A stretch of 39,172 bases of DNA from Microbispora sp. H13382 (GTDB taxonomy: Bacteria > Actinomycetota > Actinomycetes > Streptosporangiales > Streptosporangiaceae): positions 1 to 39,172 of the forward strand of contig NZ_JABBXA010000035.1 in NCBI RefSeq assembly GCF_014161445.1, given 5' to 3'. The first letter of the stretch is position 1. Each line of letters opens with the position of its first letter. The notes under the pieces were generated by a model, which did no database searches, was not told where the DNA came from, and saw nothing but the letters and a program-made list of their open reading frames with translations. Shown here piece after piece: positions 1 to 7,318 of this stretch. The position numbers were made by a program, and so were the translations under genes.

Positions 1-2
1 GC

Positions 3-560
3 ATCACCGACAAGTACTCCTGGCGCAGCGGCGACACCCCGCTGCTGTTCGACGGCAACTACAACAAGAAGCAGGCCTACACCGCCGTCCTCGACGCACT
101 CAACGCGGCGACCCCGAACACCAGCCCCTCTCCGAACACCAGCCCCTCCTCGGGCACCAGCCCGAATCCCGGCTCCACGAGCGCGATCAGGGGGGTCGGC
201 TCCGGCCGGTGCCTGGACGTGAACGGCGCGTCGCAGGCCAACGGCGCGACGGTGCTGATCTGGGACTGCAACGGGCAGGCCAACCAGCAGTGGACCTCCA
301 CCAGCGCCAGTGAGCTGCGCGTGTACGGCAACAAGTGCCTCGACGTCAACGGCGGCGGCACCGCCGACGGCACCGCGGTGATCATCTGGGACTGCAACGG
401 CCAGAACAACCAGAAGTGGCGCTTCAACTCCGACGGCAGCATCACCGCGGTCGGGGCGAACAAGTGCCTGGACGTGTCCGGGAACGGCACCGCCAACGGC
501 ACCAGGGTCCAGATCTGGTCCTGCACCGGCGGCGCCAACCAGAAGTGGACCCGCGTCTGA
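3..560 (+). CDS. Endo-1,4-beta-xylanase (GH10-type) C-terminus with CBM13 ricin-type lectin domain, 5' partial
   Basis: This is the 3' end of a secreted glycoside hydrolase; the gene begins before the window. The first residues (ITDKYSWRSGDTPLLFDGNY) match the typical end of GH10 xylanase barrels. About 20 residues of Pro/Ser/Thr/Asn linker with repeated NTSPS words follow, then a ricin-type beta-trefoil (CBM13) with three repeats. Each repeat carries a CLDV motif and a QxW motif (NQQW, NQKW, NQKW). CBM13 binds xylan or galactose-type sugars, so the enzyme probably acts on arabinoxylan outside the cell. The stop is followed directly by a strong terminator. GH10 is inferred from only about 30 residues of the catalytic domain; CBM13 is certain. 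Confidence 0.85.
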   Translation: MTDKYSWRSGDTPLLFDGNYNKKQAYTAVLDALNAATPNTSPSPNTSPSSGTSPNPGSTSAIRGVGSGRCLDVNGASQANGATVLIWDCNGQANQQWTSTSASELRVYGNKCLDVNGGGTADGTAVIIWDCNGQNNQKWRFNSDGSITAVGANKCLDVSGNGTANGTRVQIWSCTGGANQKWTRV

Positions 561-575
561 CATCACCGTCCAACC

Positions 576-600
576 GGGGCGGCCACAACCTGGCCGCCCC
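576..600 (+). terminator. Rho-independent terminator after the xylanase gene
   Basis: A perfect 10-bp stem (GGGGCGGCCA / TGGCCGCCCC) with a CAACC loop is followed by TTTCCC. It starts 15 nt after the xylanase stop and insulates the downstream transporter operon. Confidence 0.8.
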
Positions 601-683
601 TTTCCCATGCCCGCTCGGCGTCGTTGAGGGCACACGACCACGGGCCCGGTCCACGGCGGCCGTCGTCCCTTGACGAGAGGCAT

Positions 684-695
684 GTTATCGGTAAC
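684..695. promoter_or_regulatory. Candidate LacI-family operator upstream of the ABC transporter operon
   Basis: GTTATCGGTAAC has outer arms GTTA/TAAC, the shape typical of LacI-family operators. It lies about 87 bp before the first permease. The same outer arms occur at 9210-9221 and 32746-32757, and a near copy lies over the start of the lacI gene. The likely binder is the LacI protein encoded at 3957-5012, which is an inference. Confidence 0.65.
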
Positions 696-781
696 TCTTC
701 TCTCCATTACACAAGCGTCTGCGCCAGATTCCGGGCAGCCCGCTGCCGCTCGACCACGTGGAGCGGCGTACGGAGTGAAGC

Positions 782-1726
782 GTGATTGATGAGAGAGTTC
801 CCCTCGCCTCGGCGCAGGGACGCCGACGACGGACGGACCGCCGGTTCGTGCGGCACGTGCGCGACACGGCCGAGGCGTACACCCTGCTCGCGCCGAGCCT
901 GATCGGATTCCTGCTGTTCCTGGTCGCGCCCATCTTCGGGGTGGCGGGGCTGAGCCTGTTCGACTGGAATCTGATGGGCGCGCCCTCGTTCGTCGGCCTG
1001 GACAACTACCGCGAACTGGCCGCCGATCCCGAGGTGTGGCGGTCCCTGTTCAACACGGTCTACTACGTGCTGCTCAACATCCCGGCGCAGACCGTGCTGG
1101 CCCTCCTGCTGGCTCTTGCCCTGAACCGGCGGATGCGGGGCGGCAAGGTCTTCCGCGTGGCCTTCGTGCTGCCCTGGATGGCCATGCCCGTGGCCCTCGG
1201 CATCGTCTGGTCCTGGATCTTCGATCCCAGATACGGCGCGGTCAACCAGGTGCTGGGCATGGCGGGGATCGACGGGCCGAACTGGCTCACCGATCCCGCG
1301 TGGGCCATGCCGGTGATCGCCTCGGTGAACGTCTGGCAGTACACCGGCTACACCATGCTGATCCTGCTGGCCGGACTGCAGGCGATACCGCACCAGTTGT
1401 ACGAGGCCGCGGCGATCGACGGCACCACGCCGGCGCAGCGGTTCTTCATGATCACCCTGCCGCTGCTGCGGCCGTCGCTGTTCTTCGTGCTGGTGACGAA
1501 CACGATCGGGTCGTTCCAGGTCTTCGACACGGTCTTCGTGATGACCCAGGGCGGTCCGGGCGGCGCCACCGACGTGCTGAATTTCCACATCTACCAGCAG
1601 GGTTTCCAGCTCTTCCGGGCCGGGTTCGCCTCGGCGCTGGCGATGGTGCTGTTCGGGCTGATCCTGCTGGTGACCGCGGCGCAGTTCCTCTACTTCCGCA
1701 AGCGCACCGTGTACGACTTCTCGTGA
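782..1726 (+). CDS. Sugar ABC transporter permease (MalF-like, CUT1)
   Basis: This 314-residue inner-membrane permease is of the CUT1 carbohydrate-uptake class. It has six predicted membrane segments after a basic cytoplasmic N-terminus. The EAA loop that contacts the ATPase is visible (YEAAAIDGTTPAQRF...TLPLLRPSL). The GTG start is chosen because GGAG lies 6 nt upstream. It is the first gene of an operon with a second permease 7 nt downstream and a binding lipoprotein after that. A LacI-type operator sits upstream. The substrate is probably an oligosaccharide released by the nearby secreted hydrolases and trimmed by the GH36 enzyme. Confidence 0.93.
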   Translation: MIDERVPLASAQGRRRRTDRRFVRHVRDTAEAYTLLAPSLIGFLLFLVAPIFGVAGLSLFDWNLMGAPSFVGLDNYRELAADPEVWRSLFNTVYYVLLNIPAQTVLALLLALALNRRMRGGKVFRVAFVLPWMAMPVALGIVWSWIFDPRYGAVNQVLGMAGIDGPNWLTDPAWAMPVIASVNVWQYTGYTMLILLAGLQAIPHQLYEAAAIDGTTPAQRFFMITLPLLRPSLFFVLVTNTIGSFQVFDTVFVMTQGGPGGATDVLNFHIYQQGFQLFRAGFASALAMVLFGLILLVTAAQFLYFRKRTVYDFS

Positions 1727-1733
1727 GGACCCG

Positions 1734-2573
1734 ATGAAGAGGACACAGCTGAAGAGGACACAGCTGAAGAGGATCGCGCTGTATCTCGCGCTCTTCATGG
1801 GCGCCGCGGTCGCGGTCGCGCCGTACCTGATGACGCTGAACTCGGCTTTCAAGGAACCCGCGCGGGTGCTCACCACCCCCGCCTGGGAGCCCGCCGTCCC
1901 CGCCACGTTGGGCAACTTCGCGAAGGTCTGGTCGGAGTACGACATGGCCGGCTTCCTGCTGCACTCGCTGGTCTACGCCGGGGCCGTCACGATCGGTCAG
2001 GTCGTCTTCAGCACGATGGCCGCCTACGCCTTCGGGCGGATGTCGTTCCCCGGCCGCGACGCGCTGTTCTGGGGCTACCTCGCGACGATGATGGTGCCGC
2101 AGATCGTCACCCTGGTGCCGCTTTTCCTGATCATGCGGGAGTTCGGGCTGATCGACACCTATCTCGGCTTGATCCTGCCCACCGCGTTCGGCACGCCGTA
2201 CGGGATCTTCCTGGTGCGGCAGTACTTCCGCACGATTCCCCGGGACCTGGAGTCGGCCGCGCGCATCGACGGCGCGGGCACCTGGACGGTGCTCACCCGC
2301 GTCGTGCTCCCGCTGAGCCGCCCGATCCTCGCGACGCTCGCCACCATCACGTTCATCACGACCTGGAACACGCTGCTGTGGCCGCTGATCGTCACCAACG
2401 GCGACGCGGTCAGGGTCGTCACGCTGGGCATCTCGGCGTTGAAGGGCCAGTACTCCTCGCAGTACCACCTGATCCTGGCGGCCGCCGCCCTGGCGCTGCT
2501 CCCACTCGTCGTGATCTTCCTGCTGTTCCAGCGGCACATCGTCCGCTCGATCGCCCTGACCGGGCTGAAGTAA
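1734..2573 (+). CDS. Sugar ABC transporter permease (MalG-like, CUT1)
   Basis: This second permease (279 residues) of the importer has about six membrane helices and an EAA loop (LESAARIDGAGTWTVLTRV). GAGGA lies 4 nt before the ATG. The N-terminus is odd: a 15-nt unit encoding KRTQL is present twice in tandem, with a third partial KR, just before the first helix. This suggests replication slippage in the cytoplasmic leader. The protein forms the membrane channel with the preceding permease. No ATP-binding subunit gene is present, so a shared MsiK-type ATPase encoded elsewhere probably powers it, as is common for CUT1 systems in actinomycetes. Confidence 0.93.
   Translation: MKRTQLKRTQLKRIALYLALFMGAAVAVAPYLMTLNSAFKEPARVLTTPAWEPAVPATLGNFAKVWSEYDMAGFLLHSLVYAGAVTIGQVVFSTMAAYAFGRMSFPGRDALFWGYLATMMVPQIVTLVPLFLIMREFGLIDTYLGLILPTAFGTPYGIFLVRQYFRTIPRDLESAARIDGAGTWTVLTRVVLPLSRPILATLATITFITTWNTLLWPLIVTNGDAVRVVTLGISALKGQYSSQYHLILAAAALALLPLVVIFLLFQRHIVRSIALTGLK
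1737..1772 (+). repeat. 15-bp tandem repeat in the permease N-terminus
   Basis: The unit AAGAGGACACAGCTG occurs twice in tandem (1737-1751, 1752-1766) and is followed by a partial AAGAGG. It stays in frame and duplicates KRTQL. Confidence 0.9.
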
Positions 2574-2604
2574 TCACCTCCTCAGAGAAGAAGGGCATGC
2601 AGCT

Positions 2605-3945
2605 ATGTCCAGAAAAATCGGTTTATCTATGGTTGCGACGGCGGCCCTCCTGGCCTTGGCCGCCTGCGGCGGAGGTTCGGACGACTCCGGCTCCTCCGGC
2701 GGCGTCGTCACCCTGCGCTACGCCATGTGGGACGAGGTGCAGAAGCCGCCGATCGAACAGTCGATCCGCGAGTTCGAGAAGGCCCACCCGAACATCAAGG
2801 TCCAGATCGAGCTGAACAACTGGAACGACTACTGGAGCAAGCTGCAGACCCAGCTCGCCGGGCGCTCGGCGCCCGACGTGTTCTGGGACCACGTCTCCTA
2901 CTTCCCCAAGTTCAGCAAGGAGGGCGTGCTCACCGACCTGGCGCCGCTCATCGCCCAGGACAAGGTGGACACCTCCGTCTACGACCCCAAGCTCGCCGAG
3001 GGCTGGAAGGTGGACGGCAAGGTGTACGGCCTGCCGAAGGACTGGGACACCATCGGGCTCTTCTACAGCGCCAAGGCCCTGAAGGACGCCGGGCTCACCC
3101 CCGCCGACCTCGACGGCCTCACCTGGAACCCCGCCGACGGCGGCACCTTCGTCAAGACGCTGCAGAAGCTGACGGTCGACGAGAACGGCAAGCGCGCCGG
3201 CGAGCCGGGCTTCGACCCCGAGAAGGTCAAGCAGTACGGCCTGGCCATGCAGGCGCCCACCGGCCAGCAGGACTGGTGGAACTTCGCGCTGCAGAACGGG
3301 TGCAAGCTCCAGGACAAGCCGTGGGGCCGGTGGACCATCGACCAGCCGGCCTGCGTGCAGGCCATCCAGTTCGTCCAGGACCTGCGGCTGAAGTACCACG
3401 TCGCCGTGCCCGCCACGGTCACCAACCCGCCGAACGGCCCGTCGCTCGACCAGGTCGTCGGCCGCGGCGAGGCGGCCACCGCGATGGACGGAAGCTGGAT
3501 GCTGCGCGCCTTCGACACCGCGCTTCCCGATGGCGGCTTCGGCGTCGCCGACCTGCCCGCGGGGCCGGTCGGCAAGGGAAGCGTCTACAACGGCCTGACC
3601 GAGGCGATCTACGCCGGGACCGAGCACCCGAAGGAGGCGTGGGAACTCCTCAAGTGGCTGGCCTCCGAGAAGCACCAGAAGGCCGTGGCCCAGGCGGGCG
3701 CCGTCTGGCCGGGGATCAGCGCGCTCAACGACGTCTTCGCGGGCGCCTGGAAGGCCAAGGGCGTGGACGTCACCGGGTTCAAGAAGGCGGCCGAGGGCAC
3801 CACGATGGGCTACCCCCTCACGGAGGCGGCCGACACCTACAACGTCAAGGCGCTCGACATCTTCAACCAGGTCTGGCTCGGGCAGATGACAGCGCAGGAC
3901 GCGGCGAAGAAAATCAACGACGAGGCGAACGCCGCCATCAAGTAG
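2605..3945 (+). CDS. Extracellular sugar-binding lipoprotein of the ABC importer
   Basis: This 446-residue family-1 solute-binding protein captures the sugar outside the membrane and delivers it to the two upstream permeases. The signal peptide ends in the lipobox LAAC with Cys21 as the lipidated residue, followed by a Gly/Ser/Asp-rich tether. The body starts TLRYAMWDEVQKPPIEQ and has the aromatic-rich surface usual for oligosaccharide binders (NNWNDYWSK, GQQDWWNF). Length fits the family. It follows the second permease after 31 nt and the LacI gene begins 11 nt after its stop, so all four genes are probably one operon. Confidence 0.93.
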   Translation: MSRKIGLSMVATAALLALAACGGGSDDSGSSGGVVTLRYAMWDEVQKPPIEQSIREFEKAHPNIKVQIELNNWNDYWSKLQTQLAGRSAPDVFWDHVSYFPKFSKEGVLTDLAPLIAQDKVDTSVYDPKLAEGWKVDGKVYGLPKDWDTIGLFYSAKALKDAGLTPADLDGLTWNPADGGTFVKTLQKLTVDENGKRAGEPGFDPEKVKQYGLAMQAPTGQQDWWNFALQNGCKLQDKPWGRWTIDQPACVQAIQFVQDLRLKYHVAVPATVTNPPNGPSLDQVVGRGEAATAMDGSWMLRAFDTALPDGGFGVADLPAGPVGKGSVYNGLTEAIYAGTEHPKEAWELLKWLASEKHQKAVAQAGAVWPGISALNDVFAGAWKAKGVDVTGFKKAAEGTTMGYPLTEAADTYNVKALDIFNQVWLGQMTAQDAAKKINDEANAAIK

Positions 3946-3956
3946 GCTCTGGAGCT

Positions 3957-5012
3957 ATGGGAGTTACCGGTCACATGCCACCGCAGGACGCTTCTCGCGG
4001 CCGCTCGGCGAGCATCTGGGACGTCGCGCGTGTGGCCGGTGTCTCGCAGCAGACCGTCTCTCGTGTCATCAACGGCAAGGCCCGGGTCAGCGAGGCGACC
4101 CGGGCCAAGGTCCTGCAGGTCATCGCCGAGCTCGGCTACCGGCCCAACAGGCTGGCCCAGACGCTGGCGGGAGGCCCGGTGCGGTCGGTCACCGTGCTGA
4201 CCTCGGACACCGCCCTGTACGGCGCGGCCGCCACGCTGCGCGGCATGGAGGAGGCGGCCAGGACGGCCGGCTTCTCCGTCGGCATAAGCGTCCTGCAGCC
4301 GGACTCCCAGCAGACGGACATCGCCCTGCGGCTCAACCGGCCCGGGGAGCCCGTCATGGTGATCGCCTACGACGACGCAGGCGTTCGTGCGCTCCGGGCG
4401 CTGCCGCCGGACGTCCCGGTGGCCGCCGCCGTCGAACGCCGCGCCGACGAGGGCGACGCCGCGGACGGCGGCCCGTGGCAGGTCTGGCTGGACGACCGGG
4501 CCGCCGCCGCGCACGCGACCCGTTACCTGCTCGGCCTGGGACACCGGACGGTCCACTACGTGGCCATCCCCTCCTCGACCAGCCCGTCCCCCCAGCGGAC
4601 CCAGGGCTGGCGGGACGCGTTGCGCGCCGCGGACCGCCCGGTGCCCGAGCCGTCGCACGGGGGATGGACTCCGCGCTCGGGCTACCTCGCCGTTCGCTCC
4701 CTGCTGGCGGACCGCTCGGTCACCGCCATCCTGTGCGGCAACGACGACCTCGCGCTCGGCGTCATGCGGGCCGCCCGTGAGGCCGGGCGGGACATCCCCG
4801 GCGACCTCAGCGTGGTGGGCTTCGACGACGCCCCGCCCTCGGCCTACCTCAACCCCTCGCTCACCACCGTACGGCTCGACTTCGAGGGGCTCGGCCGCGC
4901 CTGCTTCGGCCTGCTGCACCGCAGGCTGGAGCCGCAGACCGCCCCTCCCGTCCCCGCCTGGAGCGAGCCGGAGCTCATCGTGCGGGAAAGCAGCGGCCCC
5001 GCCCCGGCCTGA
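3957..5012 (+). CDS. LacI-family transcriptional regulator
   Basis: This 351-residue repressor has an N-terminal LacI helix-turn-helix and hinge at about residues 18-70 (IWDVARVAGVSQQTVSRVIN ... ELGYRPNRLAQTLAGG). A periplasmic-binding-protein-like effector domain follows, with the typical ending GFDDAPPSAYLNPSLTTVR. It likely controls the transporter operon, the GH36 enzyme and the lectin hydrolase, all near GTTA-N4-TAAC sites. The ATG at 3957 has GGAG only 2 nt away. An in-frame ATG at 3975 is also possible and would place a one-mismatch operator copy (3963-3974) just upstream of the coding region. Autoregulation is therefore plausible. The inducer is unknown and is probably the imported sugar. 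Confidence 0.93.
   Translation: MGVTGHMPPQDASRGRSASIWDVARVAGVSQQTVSRVINGKARVSEATRAKVLQVIAELGYRPNRLAQTLAGGPVRSVTVLTSDTALYGAAATLRGMEEAARTAGFSVGISVLQPDSQQTDIALRLNRPGEPVMVIAYDDAGVRALRALPPDVPVAAAVERRADEGDAADGGPWQVWLDDRAAAAHATRYLLGLGHRTVHYVAIPSSTSPSPQRTQGWRDALRAADRPVPEPSHGGWTPRSGYLAVRSLLADRSVTAILCGNDDLALGVMRAAREAGRDIPGDLSVVGFDDAPPSAYLNPSLTTVRLDFEGLGRACFGLLHRRLEPQTAPPVPAWSEPELIVRESSGPAPA
3963..3974. promoter_or_regulatory. Near-match LacI operator overlapping the lacI start region
   Basis: GTTACCGGTCAC differs at one base from the perfect palindrome GTTACCGGTAAC at 9210-9221. It lies in codons 3-6 from the first ATG, or immediately before the alternative ATG at 3975. Confidence 0.45.
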
Positions 5013-5081
5013 CCTCCGCGTCGTCCCGGATCGACCACTCCGGGGTGCGCCCCGCCACCGGACGCCGCCCTCCGTCCCGAG

Positions 5082-5106
5082 CCCGCCGCCCCCGTCAGGC
5101 GGCGGG
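5082..5106 (+). terminator. Hairpin between lacI and the GH36 gene
   Basis: A perfect 9-bp stem (CCCGCCGCC / GGCGGCGGG) encloses a 7-nt loop. No T-run follows, so it may be an attenuator or an mRNA processing/stability element rather than a true terminator. It lies 70 nt after the lacI stop in a 151-nt gap with no ORF. Confidence 0.4.
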
Positions 5107-5163
5107 TGTTCGGCATGTCCTCGTCCCCCACCGCCCAAGCCCTCTTCGCATCGGAAGGCCAAC

Positions 5164-7239
5164 ATGATCGTCCACGACTCCGAACGCCGCCTCTGGGTGC
5201 TGTCCGGGCCGTCCTCCTCCTACGTCCTGCATCTCGACGACCATGACCGGCTGCGCGTGCTGCACTGGGGACCCCGGCTCACCGTCGCGCAGGCGGCCTC
5301 GCTGCCGCTGCTGCCGCGGCAGCCGTTCCGCCCCGTGGAGGACGCCGCCGAGGGCACGCTGGACCTGACCGCGACCGGCGGCCTGTTCTACGGGCACGCG
5401 GCCGTGCAGGTGCGCTTCGCCGACGGCACCCGGGATCTGGAGCTCGTCCCCACCGGCCAGCGCCGCACCGATCGGGAGCTGGTGCTGACGTTCGCCGACC
5501 GCCACTATCCGCTCACCGTCGAGTGCCACTACGGCGTTCACGAGGACAGCGACGTCATCGAGCGGCACCTGGTGCTGCGCAACGAGGGCGAGCCCGTCAC
5601 CGTCGTACGGGCCGACTCCGCCACCTGGGTGCTCCCCCGCCTGGACGGCTACCGCCTCAGCTGTGTGCGCGGTCAGTGGGGCGCCGAGACCCAGCTGCAC
5701 CGCACCGAGCTGCCGTACGGCGAGACCGTGACGACGAGCCGGCGAGGTGTGACGAGCCACCAGGCCAACCCCTGGGCGATGGTCGACGACGGGACGGCGG
5801 GCGAGGAGCACGGCGAGGTCTACTCCTGCGCGCTGGCCTGGAGCGGAAGCTGGCGGCTCACCGCGCAGCGGCTCCCGACCGAGCGGGTGACGCTCTCGGC
5901 CGGCGCCGGGCACGACCCGGTGACGCAGGAGCTGGGCGCCGGCGAGGAACTGGTCACCCCCGTGTGCGCGGGCCTGTACACCGACGGCGGCTTCGGCGCC
6001 GCGAGCCGCGCCTGGCACGACCACCAGCTGCGGCACGTGCTGCCGCACCCCGGCGAGACGCGGCCCGTGCTTTACAACTCCTGGGAGGCCACCGGCTTCG
6101 ACGTCTCACTCGAAGGCCAGATCGAGCTGGCGGAGAAGGCCGCCCGGATCGGCGTCGAGCTGTTCGTGGTGGACGACGGCTGGTTCGGCGCCCGCACCCA
6201 CGACGCGGCGGGGCTCGGTGACTGGCACCCCAACCCGCGCCGTTTCCCCGACGGACTCGGGCCGCTGATCGACCGGGTGCACGAGCTGGGCATGCGATTC
6301 GGCCTGTGGGTGGAGCCGGAGATGGTCAACCCGGACAGCGATCTGTACCGCGCCCATCCCGACTGGGTCATCCACCGGCCGCACCGGCGGCGCACCGAGC
6401 ACCGCAACCAGCTCGTGCTCGACCTGAGCAGGCCGGAGGTGGCCGACTGGCTGTACCGGACCCTGGACGAGCTGCTCGCCAAGAACGCCGTCGACTTCCT
6501 GAAGTGGGACATGAACCGCCCCTTCACCGAGGCGGGACCGGACGAGCGGCTGTGGACCGGGCACGTCCGCGCCCTGTACGCCGTGCTCGACCGGCTGCGC
6601 GCCGCCCACCCGCACGTGCGGATCGAGTCCTGCAGCAGCGGCGGCGGCCGGGTCGACCTCGGCATCCTCCGGCGTACCGACCAGGTGTGGGCCTCCGACG
6701 ACACCGACGCCCTCGACCGGCTGGAGATCCAGCACGGCTTCACCCAGCTCTACCCCGCCCGGGTGATGGGCGCCTGGGTCACCGACAGCCCCAACCCCTA
6801 CACCGGCCGGGAGACGCCGCTGGACTTCCGCTTCCACGTCGCGATGGCCGGCGTGCTGGGCATCGGCGGCGCCCTCACCGACTGGAGCGACGCGGAGCTC
6901 GAACGGGCCGCGGAACTGGTCGCCGACTACAAGCGGATCCGCCCGCTCGTCCAGCACGGCCGGCAGTACCGTCTGCTGCCTCCGGACCGCGAACTGTCGG
7001 CCGTGCAGTACCTCGCCCACGACGGGAGTGAGACGGCGGTGCTCGTCCACCGGCGCGCCCGCCGCTTCGGGCATCCCGAGCCGGGCGTCCGGCTGCGCGC
7101 CCTCGATCCCGGCGCCCGCTACCGCGACCGGTCCACCGGCCGGATCCACCACGGCGCCGTCCTGCTCGCCCACGGCGTGTTCCCCGACCTGGCGCCCGGC
7201 GACTACGCCAGCGCCCTGGTCCACCTGATCCGTGAATGA
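5164..7239 (+). CDS. Alpha-galactosidase, GH36
   Basis: This 691-residue cytoplasmic enzyme has no signal peptide and hydrolyses terminal alpha-galactosides. The layout is GH36: an N-terminal beta-sandwich to about residue 300, then a TIM barrel, then a C-terminal beta domain. The catalytic signatures are clear: KWDMNR with Asp449 as nucleophile, and CSSGGGRVDLG followed by WASDDTD with Asp512 as likely acid/base. VLYNSWEATGFD and VDDGWFGAR are also family motifs. The ATG is the only sensible start. It lies downstream of lacI and probably processes the sugar imported by the ABC system (raffinose-type, galactomannan-derived or arabinogalactan-derived). A bidirectional terminator follows. Confidence 0.93.
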   Translation: MIVHDSERRLWVLSGPSSSYVLHLDDHDRLRVLHWGPRLTVAQAASLPLLPRQPFRPVEDAAEGTLDLTATGGLFYGHAAVQVRFADGTRDLELVPTGQRRTDRELVLTFADRHYPLTVECHYGVHEDSDVIERHLVLRNEGEPVTVVRADSATWVLPRLDGYRLSCVRGQWGAETQLHRTELPYGETVTTSRRGVTSHQANPWAMVDDGTAGEEHGEVYSCALAWSGSWRLTAQRLPTERVTLSAGAGHDPVTQELGAGEELVTPVCAGLYTDGGFGAASRAWHDHQLRHVLPHPGETRPVLYNSWEATGFDVSLEGQIELAEKAARIGVELFVVDDGWFGARTHDAAGLGDWHPNPRRFPDGLGPLIDRVHELGMRFGLWVEPEMVNPDSDLYRAHPDWVIHRPHRRRTEHRNQLVLDLSRPEVADWLYRTLDELLAKNAVDFLKWDMNRPFTEAGPDERLWTGHVRALYAVLDRLRAAHPHVRIESCSSGGGRVDLGILRRTDQVWASDDTDALDRLEIQHGFTQLYPARVMGAWVTDSPNPYTGRETPLDFRFHVAMAGVLGIGGALTDWSDAELERAAELVADYKRIRPLVQHGRQYRLLPPDRELSAVQYLAHDGSETAVLVHRRARRFGHPEPGVRLRALDPGARYRDRSTGRIHHGAVLLAHGVFPDLAPGDYASALVHLIRE

Positions 7240-7278
7240 GGAGGACGACGGAGAGAGGCCGTCGGCGGCCTTCACATC

Positions 7279-7310
7279 CCGGTCGCCGGGGCCCGCACCC
7301 CGGCGACCGG
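7279..7310. terminator. Bidirectional terminator between convergent genes
   Basis: A perfect 13-bp stem (CCGGTCGCCGGGG / CCCCGGCGACCGG) with loop CCCGCA lies between the stops of the GH36 gene and the convergent lectin hydrolase. Being symmetric, it can end transcripts from both sides. Confidence 0.75.
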
Positions 7311-7318
7311 CTCGCAGC

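Noticed and set aside
2623..3675. Long open frame antisense to the sugar-binding protein gene
   Set aside because: It is a consequence of high GC and rare stops; its composition is low-complexity and no family motif appears.
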